This document shows positions 47,599 through 55,270 of a stretch of DNA of 64,000 bases, in pieces. Made by a program: the position numbers and the translations under genes. The notes under the pieces were generated by a model. That model searched no databases and was not told the origin of the DNA. It saw only the letters and a list, made by a program, of their open reading frames with translations. The DNA is taken from positions 806,001 through 870,000 of the forward strand of contig NZ_CP017561.2 in NCBI RefSeq assembly GCF_001865575.2, written 5' to 3'. Each line of letters begins with the position of its first letter. The stretch's first letter is position 1. Origin of the DNA: Paraburkholderia sprentiae WSM5005. GTDB taxonomy: Bacteria > Pseudomonadota > Gammaproteobacteria > Burkholderiales > Burkholderiaceae.

Positions 47599-48284
47599 AG
47601 ATCCGCCTTTCGCACGCCGGTCGAGTAACGCTTTTCGAGGTACATCAGCACGAAGTTCGACACTGTGGTGATGACGAGATAGATCGCTCCCGCGAGCAGC
47701 GTGAAGAAGAAGAACCGCAACGTGCCCTTGCCGGCGTCCTGCGAGGCCTTGACGACGTCCGCCAGACCGATGATCGACACGAGCGCGGTCGCCTTGACCA
47801 TCACCTGCCAGTTGTTGCCGATGCCAGGCAGCGCGAAGCGCATCATCTGCGGGAACATCACGCGCGAGAACACCTGCCAGCTCGTCATGCCGTAGGCCGC
47901 GCCCGCTTCGAGCTGGCCGCGCGGCACAGCGAGAAACGCGCCGCGGAACGTCTCGGTGAAGTACGCGCCGTAGATGAAGCCGAGCACCGCGACGCCGGCC
48001 ACGAACGGGTCGATGTCGATCTGCTCCCAGCCGAGCGCGTCGGTCAGGTTGTTCAGCCAGATCTGGATGCTATAGAACAGCAGCAACATCAGCACAAGAT
48101 CGGGCACGCCGCGCACGAGCGTCGTGTACACGGTGCCGATGCCGTTCGACAGGCGGTTCTTCGACAATTTCGCCGCCGCGCCGAGCAGCCCGAGCACGAA
48201 AGCGAGCACGAGCGAGAGCACCGCCAGCTTGACGGTTTGCCAGGTGCCGCTGACGAGCAGCGGGCCGTAGCCTTGAAGGAACAT
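47595..48284 (-). CDS. hisQ: Histidine/basic amino acid ABC importer permease HisQ
   Basis: A 229-residue permease partner of HisM. LVRGVPDLVLMLLLFYSIQI, IDIDPFVAGVAVLGFIYGAYF, the EAA loop QLEAGAAYGMTSWQVFSRV and GIGNNWQVMVKATALVS are all in the HisQ pattern. AAGGA lies about 8 nt before ATG 48284 (MFLQGYGPLLVSG), which decides that start over the open frame to 48386. It is the first gene of the operon; its promoter must lie in the long gap up to the pirin gene. Confidence 0.93.
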   Translation of the reverse strand: MFLQGYGPLLVSGTWQTVKLAVLSLVLAFVLGLLGAAAKLSKNRLSNGIGTVYTTLVRGVPDLVLMLLLFYSIQIWLNNLTDALGWEQIDIDPFVAGVAVLGFIYGAYFTETFRGAFLAVPRGQLEAGAAYGMTSWQVFSRVMFPQMMRFALPGIGNNWQVMVKATALVSIIGLADVVKASQDAGKGTLRFFFFTLLAGAIYLVITTVSNFVLMYLEKRYSTGVRKADL

Positions 48285-48851
48285 AGATAGTCCTTGACGA
48301 TGCGCTTCTCGCGCATCGCGAAAGACGCGGCCAGCGTCGCGCCGCGTCGCAGACGAGCGCTTGGCTCGCCGCGATCCTCGGCGCACAGCGTGCCGCTGTG
48401 CAATACATGCCGCAGAAACGTTGAAGCTTCTGCCGCGCGCTTTTGGGACTTTCGTCTCGGATTGTTTTGAATCTACTGCCGGCTGTCTGCCACCTTCGTT
48501 GCCACTTCGACTGCCAGGGACCGACGCTCGCTATTCTAGGCGGTCAAAATTGCCGTGCCGCTGCGATTGTTGCCAGCGCCCCGGTCGTCCTTTCGCGGAT
48601 GGTTTGTCCGGCGCGGCGCGCTGGTCCGGCGACGCTTGCCGGCGCGGCCCGCACGTCCCGCGGGAGGTCCCCGTGGCTTGAAAAGCGCGGTATTTTACCC
48701 GAACAGCGCCAAGGTGCCAGTGCGGGACGGCAGCGCGCGATTGCATGCATCGATGGAACGCTCCGGTGCGGCCGCGCACGATTGTTAAGTGGGCGCGCAG
48801 CCCCTACATTTGCGCCATCGCTCTGATTGATTACTTACCGGGAGATTTTCC
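48285..48851. other. Divergent intergenic region hisQ - pirin
   Basis: A 567-bp region with no supported gene; open frames there are Arg-rich and lack ribosome binding sites. It must contain the hisQMP promoter (-) and the pirin promoter (+), probably close to each start. Confidence 0.4.
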
Positions 48852-49562
48852 ATGATCGAGATTCGCCGCTCCGCGGAACGCGGACATGCCAACCACGGCT
48901 GGCTCGACTCGTATCACAGCTTCTCGTTCGCCGACTACCGCGACCCGCAGCACGTGCACTTCGGGCCGCTGCGCGTGATCAACGAAGACCGCATCGCCGG
49001 CGGCCAGGGTTTCGGCGCGCATGGGCATCGCGACATGGAGATCGTCACGTATGTGCTCGAAGGCGCGCTCGCGCATCGCGACAGCATGGGCAACGGCTCG
49101 ACGATCCGTCCCGGCGACGTGCAGCGCATGAGCGCGGGCACCGGCGTGCAGCATAGCGAGTTCAACGCGTCGAGCGACGAACTCGCGCATCTGCTGCAGA
49201 TCTGGATCATTCCGCGCCGCGCGGGCGATCAGCCCGGCTATGAGGAAAAGCACTTCGACGCCGACAGCAAGCGCGGTCGCCTGCGCGTGATCGCGTCGCC
49301 CGACGGCCGCGACGACTCGGTGACGATTCATGCGGATGCGTCGATCTACGCGGGACTGTTCGACGGCGCCGAACACGCGACGTTCGCGTTGCCGGCGGGG
49401 CGCCTCGCCTATGTGCACGTTGCACGTGGCACGTTGAGCGTGAACGGCACGGTGCTCGAGGCAGGCGATGCCGCCAAGCTCGGCGATGTAGACACCGTGA
49501 CGCTGGAACAGGGCGACGACGCGGAGGTGCTGCTGTTCGATCTCGGTCAGTTGAATGGCTGA
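48852..49562 (+). CDS. Pirin-family bicupin protein
   Basis: A 236-residue bicupin of the YhhW/quercetinase type. The N-terminal cupin has metal-binding residues in FGAHGHRDMEIVTYVLEG (His, His and Glu) with the second His motif in GTGVQHSEFN; the start with RSAERGHANHGWLDSYHSFSF and PLRVINEDRIAGGQGF is family-typical. Relatives act as quercetin dioxygenases or redox-sensing regulators; the physiological substrate is unknown. GGGAGA precedes the ATG. A strong terminator follows, so it is a single-gene unit. Confidence 0.93.
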   Translation: MIEIRRSAERGHANHGWLDSYHSFSFADYRDPQHVHFGPLRVINEDRIAGGQGFGAHGHRDMEIVTYVLEGALAHRDSMGNGSTIRPGDVQRMSAGTGVQHSEFNASSDELAHLLQIWIIPRRAGDQPGYEEKHFDADSKRGRLRVIASPDGRDDSVTIHADASIYAGLFDGAEHATFALPAGRLAYVHVARGTLSVNGTVLEAGDAAKLGDVDTVTLEQGDDAEVLLFDLGQLNG

Positions 49563-49618
49563 TTCAAGCGGTTGATTCGCGCCGCCCGCGAATCGAGCAG
49601 CGAGCAGGGCCAAACAGC

Positions 49619-49653
49619 AACGCCACGGAAAACCTCTTCCGTGGCGTTTTTCT
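49619..49653 (+). terminator. Rho-independent terminator of the pirin gene
   Basis: Perfect 12-bp stem AACGCCACGGAA / TTCCGTGGCGTT, 6-nt loop, followed by TTTCT. About 57 bp after the stop. Confidence 0.92.
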
Positions 49654-49701
49654 ATTAGCGAAGCGCGCTTCCTGGCGCGCCTCGCGGATGCATCGCGCCG
49701 C

Positions 49702-50235
49702 TTACTGTTTGACGGCCTGCGCCGACGCCGCGTCCTTGTGCTGCTCCCAGCGCTCGCGCATCTTCTCGTGACGCTGTTCCATCCGCGCGAAGCGCTGCTT
49801 CAGCGCCGTGCTGACGGTGGTCTTCTGCTGGTCGTTCAGGCCGTTGTAGAACTTCAGCCACGCGTCGGTGGTTTGCTGACGCAGTTGCGCGTCCTTCTGC
49901 TCGATCTGCTGATGTGTCGCGGCCATCGCGTTCAGATCGAGGATCGGCTGCTGCTGCGCGGCCTTGAACTGGTCGTGAGCCTGCTTGCGGTTGGCGCGCA
50001 TCGCTTCGCGGTTCTGCTTCATCGTGTCGAGCGCGTTTTGCCACAACTTTTCCTGATCCGCGTTCAGCTTCAGCTGATCGTGGAGTTGGGTCAGTTCCTG
50101 CATGAAGTGGCCATGCCAGCCGCCGGGGCCTCCGTGCGCGTGCTCGGCGGGTTGAGCGGCATAAGCGGCGCCCGCGCCGACGGCGAGAGCGGTGGCAGCA
50201 ACGGCGAGAACGCGCGAGATCTTTTTGGTGGACAT
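49702..50235 (-). CDS. Spy/CpxP-like periplasmic protein (LTXXQ family)
   Basis: A 177-residue exported helical protein. A signal peptide (MSTKKISRVLAVAATALAVG, cleavage near AAYAA) is followed by a highly charged, Gln-rich helical body with the LTXXQ-like segments QLKLNADQEKLW and LNDQQKTTVSTAL. Relatives are Spy, a periplasmic chaperone, and CpxP, the adaptor inhibitor of CpxA. AAGGAG precedes ATG 50235. It is divergent from an OmpR/EnvZ-type two-component pair, the same arrangement as cpxP-cpxRA, and so is likely both its target and its feedback regulator. Confidence 0.85.
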   Translation of the reverse strand: MSTKKISRVLAVAATALAVGAGAAYAAQPAEHAHGGPGGWHGHFMQELTQLHDQLKLNADQEKLWQNALDTMKQNREAMRANRKQAHDQFKAAQQQPILDLNAMAATHQQIEQKDAQLRQQTTDAWLKFYNGLNDQQKTTVSTALKQRFARMEQRHEKMRERWEQHKDAASAQAVKQ

Positions 50236-50354
50236 ATAAGGCTCCTTGTAATGGAATAGCCGACGATGCAACCGGTCGTGGGACTGCCTGCACTCGGTAA
50301 GCCACAGCGTAGAGAACCGCCAGCGCCGCTGTGTTACGCGCCCGAACGCGGCTA

Positions 50355-50397
50355 TTACCGGCAATTACGCGCAGCTTTCGCGGTAACAACCGGTAAC
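50355..50397. promoter_or_regulatory. Candidate tandem operator for the divergent two-component system
   Basis: GGTAAC occurs twice at 50382-50387 and 50392-50397, a 10-bp period (one helical turn) as in OmpR/CpxR-type sites, and the inverted version TTACC...TTAC lies at 50355-50368 with a similar period. It sits between the Spy-like gene and the response-regulator gene, so it could control both directions. Confidence 0.45.
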
Positions 50398-50453
50398 CCT
50401 TCAGACGGTTCGGAAAACGAAATCTCTTTTAGCGGGGCGTTAAACTTCAATCC

Positions 50454-51179
50454 ATGGCTACTCAAATTCTGGTCGTCGACGACGACGTCGAACTGCGCGA
50501 TCTGTTGCGCGACTATCTCGCCCGTCAGGGCATCGAAGTTTCGGTGCTGCACGACGCGGGCTCGCTCGAGCGGCGCCTCGAGCGCGAGCGCCCCGACCTC
50601 ATCGTGCTGGACCTGATGATGCCCGGCGTGGACGGCCTCACCGCGTTGCGCAAGCTGCGCGCGTCGGGCGACGATATCCCCGTCATCATGCTGACCGCGC
50701 GTGCGGACGACGTCGACCGTATCGTCGGGCTCGAACTGGGCGCGGACGACTACCTCGGCAAGCCGTTCAATCCGCGCGAACTGCTCGCGCGCGTGCAGGC
50801 GGTGCTGCGGCGGCGCCGCACGCTGCCGTCGGCGGCCGCGCCCGAGCAGCGCGAGCCGTTCAGCTTCGGGCGCTTCACGCTCGATTTCCAGTCGCGCACG
50901 TTGCATCAGGAAGACAGGCCGCTCACGCTGTCGGGCAGCGAGTTCGCGCTGCTGAAGATCTTCGTCAATCACCCCATGCGCACGCTCACGCGCGAGCGCC
51001 TGCTGGAACTGCTGCACGGTCCCGAGTACGACGGCACCGACCGCGGCATCGACGTGCAGGTGTGGCGCCTGCGCCGCATTCTCGAAACCGATCCATCCAC
51101 GCCGCGCTTTATTCAGACCGTGCGCGGCCGCGGTTACGTGTTCGTGCCGGACGGCGAGCAGCATGCGTCGGCCCATTGA
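50454..51179 (+). CDS. OmpR-family response regulator
   Basis: A 241-residue DNA-binding response regulator. The receiver has the acidic pocket VVDDDVELRD, phospho-acceptor Asp53 in DLIVLDLMMPG and the conserved Lys in YLGKPF; the C-terminal winged helix (about 135-235) ends RFIQTVRGRGYVFVPDG. It overlaps the sensor kinase gene by 17 bp, so the two form one operon. With the divergent Spy-like gene it probably controls an envelope-stress response, although RstA/OmpR-like roles remain possible. Confidence 0.94.
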   Translation: MATQILVVDDDVELRDLLRDYLARQGIEVSVLHDAGSLERRLERERPDLIVLDLMMPGVDGLTALRKLRASGDDIPVIMLTARADDVDRIVGLELGADDYLGKPFNPRELLARVQAVLRRRRTLPSAAAPEQREPFSFGRFTLDFQSRTLHQEDRPLTLSGSEFALLKIFVNHPMRTLTRERLLELLHGPEYDGTDRGIDVQVWRLRRILETDPSTPRFIQTVRGRGYVFVPDGEQHASAH

Positions 51180-52482
51180 CTCGCTGTTCGGGCGGCTCGC
51201 GCTGCTCGTCGTCGCGGTGCTGATGCTGTCGCATTTCGCGTGGTATGCGCTGATGCGGCTCGAACGTTCGCAACTGCAAGCGCGCTACGCGGTCGAGGAA
51301 GCAGCCTTTCTCGTCGACGCGGTGCGTCAGCACGTTGCTCGCACACCGGACCAACCGTTACCGTCACGCGTGAAGCTGGTCGACCCGGCGAGCCCCGACG
51401 TGCCGGCGGCGTCCAGCGCGCATATGCCGCCGCCGCTCGAGCGTTTCGTCGAGGACGTGCGCGACCGTATGCCGGCCGACACCCAGGTGCGCGTCGGTCC
51501 GCCCGGCGCGCCGCCCACGCTATGGGTGCGCGCCCCGACCGACCGGAACTGGATCGTTGTGCCGGTGCAGCCGCTGCGCAAGCCGCGCTCGCTCGACCGC
51601 ACGGTCTTGTGGCTCGTCATTATTTTCTCGTTCGCGGTGATGGCGGCGCTGTTCGCCGCGTGGGCGCTGCAGCGGCCGCTGCGCTTGCTCGCGCAGGCGG
51701 TCGCGCGCTTCGGCCGTGGGCTGCCGGTGCCGCCGGTGCCCGAGCGCGGGCCGCGCGAGTTGCGGCAACTCACGCACGGCTTCAATCAGATGGTGCAGGA
51801 AGTCGCGCGTACCGAGAACGATCGCGCGGTGATGCTGGCCGGTGTCGCGCACGACCTGAAGACACCGCTTGCGCGTCTGCGGCTGCGCGCCGAGATGATG
51901 GACGACGCGAAGACGCGCGACGGCGTCGTGCGCGACGTCGATTCGATGACGCATATCGTCGAGCAGTTCCTGCTGTTCGCACACGACGGGGCGGACCGCA
52001 GCGAGCCGGTGGCAGTCGATGCGCAGTGCGAGCGCGTCGTGCGCAGCTATCGGGCGGTGACCACCGGGGCGCCGACCGTGCAGACGGAACTGAACGCCGG
52101 GCCGTCGTTTCTGCTGCCCGCAGCCACGCTCGACCGGATCCTCTCGAACCTGCTCGACAACGCGCATGCGTATGGCGCACCGCCGGTGGTCGTCGCGACC
52201 GCGCGCACGTCGCAGGGATTTACGCTATCGATTAGCGACAACGGCAAGGGCATCGCCGCCCAGGATCTGATCAACGCGAGCCGGCCATTCGTGCGCCTCG
52301 ACCCCGCGCGTGGCGGCAACGGCCATAGCGGGCTGGGCCTCGCGATCGTCGAGCGGCTCGTGCGGCGCGCGGGCGGTGAATGGGAAATCGGCAATCACGG
52401 TGGCCGCGGTTTGCGGGTGTTGATGAGCTTTCCGTTCGAAGTGCTGCCGCGCGTCGCGGCGGTCTCGGAAAACGCGTGGTAG
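51163..52482 (+). CDS. EnvZ-type sensor histidine kinase
   Basis: A 439-residue inner-membrane kinase. Two helices (about 10-30 and 147-165) frame a periplasmic sensor region of about 115 residues; a HAMP linker (PLRLLAQAVARFGRG...) follows, then the phospho-acceptor His in GVAHDLKTPLARLRLRAEM and the ATP-binding N-, G- and F-type boxes (NLLDNAHAYG, SISDNGKGIA, GLGLAIVERL). The short Pro/Ala-rich sensor is not recognisable. It starts inside the response regulator gene and is its partner. Confidence 0.94.
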   Translation: MRRPIDSLFGRLALLVVAVLMLSHFAWYALMRLERSQLQARYAVEEAAFLVDAVRQHVARTPDQPLPSRVKLVDPASPDVPAASSAHMPPPLERFVEDVRDRMPADTQVRVGPPGAPPTLWVRAPTDRNWIVVPVQPLRKPRSLDRTVLWLVIIFSFAVMAALFAAWALQRPLRLLAQAVARFGRGLPVPPVPERGPRELRQLTHGFNQMVQEVARTENDRAVMLAGVAHDLKTPLARLRLRAEMMDDAKTRDGVVRDVDSMTHIVEQFLLFAHDGADRSEPVAVDAQCERVVRSYRAVTTGAPTVQTELNAGPSFLLPAATLDRILSNLLDNAHAYGAPPVVVATARTSQGFTLSISDNGKGIAAQDLINASRPFVRLDPARGGNGHSGLGLAIVERLVRRAGGEWEIGNHGGRGLRVLMSFPFEVLPRVAAVSENAW

Positions 52483-52540
52483 GAGCAGGTCCTGGCGGGC
52501 GATGCGGGCGTGGGGCGCCGGCATCGTGAGCGGGGAGCGG

Positions 52541-52807
52541 TCAATCGGAAAACAGCGTATTGAGCGCGTTGGCCGTGTCGCTATCGACGGTATTCCAGGT
52601 CACCGTTTCCGCTTCGAAAATGTAGTGCGTCGTATATTTGCCGAGGCGCGCGAGTATTTCCTCCTGAATCAGTTCCGGCGCGACCTTCAGTTTCAGATAC
52701 CACGCGGTCGACGACAAACGCGTCTGGAATGCGCCGTATTCGGCGAGCAGATGGTCGAATGCATCAGCGTCCTGATCGCGACAGACGATCACCAGGTTTC
52801 CCTTCAT
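52541..52807 (-). CDS. Small hypothetical protein (88 aa), possibly ferredoxin-like/Cas2-like fold
   Basis: An 88-residue soluble protein starting MKGNLVIVCRDQDADAFDHL with a GGAGATTC ribosome binding site. The pattern beta strand - helix - STAWYLKLKV strand - helix (IQEEILARLGKY) - strand is reminiscent of SinR-like/Cas2-fold small proteins (a Ser-Thr-Trp-type strand in the middle). There are no catalytic residues to confirm a nuclease, so this is only a structural guess. No CRISPR array is nearby. It may be a stand-alone gene behind the kinase, on the opposite strand. Confidence 0.55.
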   Translation of the reverse strand: MKGNLVIVCRDQDADAFDHLLAEYGAFQTRLSSTAWYLKLKVAPELIQEEILARLGKYTTHYIFEAETVTWNTVDSDTANALNTLFSD

Positions 52808-52888
52808 GCGAATCTCCGTTAATGCGGTAGCGACGATCCAATATCAGGATCGATGATACCCGCTGGCTATTTCGGTGACGTCAAGGTA

Positions 52889-54580
52889 TTACCAGGCATT
52901 CACCGCCGTGCGCGTGGGCGGCGCGGTATCGTCGGGCGGCAACGCTTCGGTGCGGTCGCGCCCGCCGGTCTTCGCCGCGTACAGCGCGGTATCGGCGCGG
53001 CTCATCAGACGCTCGGGCAGATCGTCGGGCGACAACTCGGTGATGCCGATGCTCACGCTCAACTCCACCGACGCCGGCAGCTTCGGCGAGGGCACCGCTT
53101 TCAAGCGCAGCCGCAAACGCTCGACGACCTCGCGCCCGCTCGTGAGATCGGTGGCCGGCAGCAGCAGGCCGAACTCTTCGCCGCCGAGCCGGCCGATTGC
53201 GTCGGAGCCACGCAGCTCGGCGCGGCACGTATCGACGAAATGTTCGAGCGCACGGTCGCCGGCGGCGTGGCCGAAGCAGTCGTTGATCTGCTTGAAGTGG
53301 TCGAGGTCGGCGATCGCCATGCATAGCGGCTCGCGGCCCGCATGCGCGCGGTCGATCTCATGGCGCAGCAGGTCGAGGAAATAGCGCCGCGACAGCGCGC
53401 CGGTCAGCGCGTCGTGCCGTGCCTCCGCCGACAGCAGCGTATTGGCCGACTGCAACTGCTCGGCGAGATCGCGTGTCGCGCGATGGTGGCGCCGCTCGCG
53501 CACATAGGACACGGTGATCACCCACGCGAGCGCGACGGTGCCGGCCAGCGTGAGGAACACCAGCAGATGGTCGCGCTTGTGATTGCGCAGCAGCTCCGGC
53601 CATGCGGCGAGCGGATCGACCAGATGCGCGGAGAGCCCCGAGTTCAGACCGCCGCGGTTCTGATAGAGCGCTGGGGCCGGCTGTTCGCTCATGCCGAACA
53701 GCTGCGCGGCGACCGACGCCGGCACCCACGGCGCCTGCTCACGCACTTGCGTGTCTTCGCGGATCAGCATGTCGGGGAATGTCTCGCGCCGGTAGATGAT
53801 GCGCCGCTCGGCGGGGCCCATCTGTGTGACGGGGGAGTTCGGCAACGCGTGGCCTTCGAGCGCACTGTTGTGCGCCATGATGATGACGCCGTTGTCGTCG
53901 GAGACGAAAGTGCCCGCGTGCGCGACCCAGTGGCGCAACCGCGCGATGCCGACCTTGGCGACCACCGCGCCGACCAGCAGCCCGTCCGCGTACACCGGCG
54001 CGGCGATGAAGATGCCCGGCTCGCCGCTCGCGCGACCGACGCCGTAGGCTTCGGAGAATGCGCCGAGCAGCGTGTTGGTCAGATAGCCGCGCGCGCGCAT
54101 GTCCACACCGACGAACGATTGCTGCACGCCGTCGGCGGCCGACATCGTACCGCTCGACGCGACGCAGATGCCGTTCGCGTTGACGATCCAGACCTGGTCG
54201 AGCCCGGAGAAGCCCTGCGCTTCGTGCAGGAACTTGCTGACCGCGGCCATCTTCGGGTCCTTCAGCAACGCGGCGCGCATGGCGGGTTCCGCCGCTTCGC
54301 TGTTCGCGGCATAATTCTGCGATTGCACCAGGGCCCGCTGGACCACATCCATTTCGGCCATGGTCGCTGGGATGGCGCGGGACATCGCGAGGTCGCTGGC
54401 AATCACTTCCGCCATGTTGTCGACGATCGACGTGGACATTTGCCGCTGCGCGCGCAACGCCGCATCCAGCTCTTGCTGTACCATCCGGTCCGCGACCATG
54501 CCAGCCACGAACCAGCAGACGAGTACGATCAGCACGAAGCTGACCGGCCCGGCCACCTGGCGCAAGGTTGTCCCGTTCAT
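52889..54580 (-). CDS. Membrane diguanylate cyclase with periplasmic Cache-like sensor
   Basis: A 563-residue protein: an N-terminal helix (VSFVLIVLVCWFVAGMVAD), a periplasmic double-Cache-like region (about 30-335, with GLDQVWIVNANGICVASSG and SFVGVDMRARGYL), a second helix (about 345-365, LLVFLTLAGTVALAWVITVSY), a short coiled coil and a C-terminal GGDEF domain starting ARHDALTGALSRRYFLDLL. The active site is GGEEF and an I-site (RGSD) lies five residues before it, so an active, product-inhibited enzyme is expected, sensing small molecules outside the inner membrane. ATG 54580 has GAGGG upstream; the frame is open to 54613. Confidence 0.9.
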   Translation of the reverse strand: MNGTTLRQVAGPVSFVLIVLVCWFVAGMVADRMVQQELDAALRAQRQMSTSIVDNMAEVIASDLAMSRAIPATMAEMDVVQRALVQSQNYAANSEAAEPAMRAALLKDPKMAAVSKFLHEAQGFSGLDQVWIVNANGICVASSGTMSAADGVQQSFVGVDMRARGYLTNTLLGAFSEAYGVGRASGEPGIFIAAPVYADGLLVGAVVAKVGIARLRHWVAHAGTFVSDDNGVIIMAHNSALEGHALPNSPVTQMGPAERRIIYRRETFPDMLIREDTQVREQAPWVPASVAAQLFGMSEQPAPALYQNRGGLNSGLSAHLVDPLAAWPELLRNHKRDHLLVFLTLAGTVALAWVITVSYVRERRHHRATRDLAEQLQSANTLLSAEARHDALTGALSRRYFLDLLRHEIDRAHAGREPLCMAIADLDHFKQINDCFGHAAGDRALEHFVDTCRAELRGSDAIGRLGGEEFGLLLPATDLTSGREVVERLRLRLKAVPSPKLPASVELSVSIGITELSPDDLPERLMSRADTALYAAKTGGRDRTEALPPDDTAPPTRTAVNAW

Positions 54581-55270
54581 CGACCCTCTGATCCGTCTGG
54601 CTGTGACATGCAACTTGCTCGTTCGTGGCAGCGCGCTCGCAACGCTGGGTTGTTACCTGCGTCGGCTGCGGTGTCGTCCCGTCGCGAGCGACGTGCGCGT
54701 TGCCGCCGCCAAGGCCCGGGATGAACCGCTGATAAACAGGTACGTCGTTTCCCGATTTTAACCGTCGCGGGGCACGATGCCACCGTTATTGCTGGGATGC
54801 GGCCTGCCTATGCCGCGCCGATCAGATTCTTAACGGCAGCCGCGCCGCATTCTTGATAGCTGCGGAGCCCGAGGGGCCGCTCGAGCGACGCTGCCCGATG
54901 CGACGCGCCGATGTGGCTTGCGCGCCACGCCGCGAGAGGGCCTCACGATGCGGTATCGCAATTTGCGGCGAAAGGTTGTGCCTGAAACATGGGATGGTGT
55001 AGTGTCGTGCCGTCCAAAACGAGGAAAGCCCGCCGGCCCTCGGGCGGCGCCCGCGGCGACAGGAATCCGGCGTGATGGTTGGGGTCGTAGGCGACGCGTC
55101 CACGAACCTGTCCATTGCCGGCTCACGTGTCTCCAACGCTAACGATTTACCACGCACGCGCGTTTTGCCATGCCTGATTTCCGCTTTCCGGACCGATCCA
55201 TAGACCGCCGCGGAGCAGCCGCGGCCTCCTTCGAGCGTTCGACTGTCTGTTTCAAGGGGGAGGGCGTCTG
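54581..55270. other. Long intergenic region, no supported gene
   Basis: A 690-bp divergent gap between the diguanylate cyclase gene (-) and the ABC permease gene (+). I found no gene, RNA or strong repeat; a minus-strand frame at 54822-55157 is Arg-rich without a ribosome binding site and is not called. Both promoters must lie here. Confidence 0.4.

Noticed and set aside
54822..55157. Minus-strand frame in the long gap upstream of the ABC permease
   Set aside because: Arg/Ser/Pro-rich with no start site or motif; probably chance in high-GC sequence.
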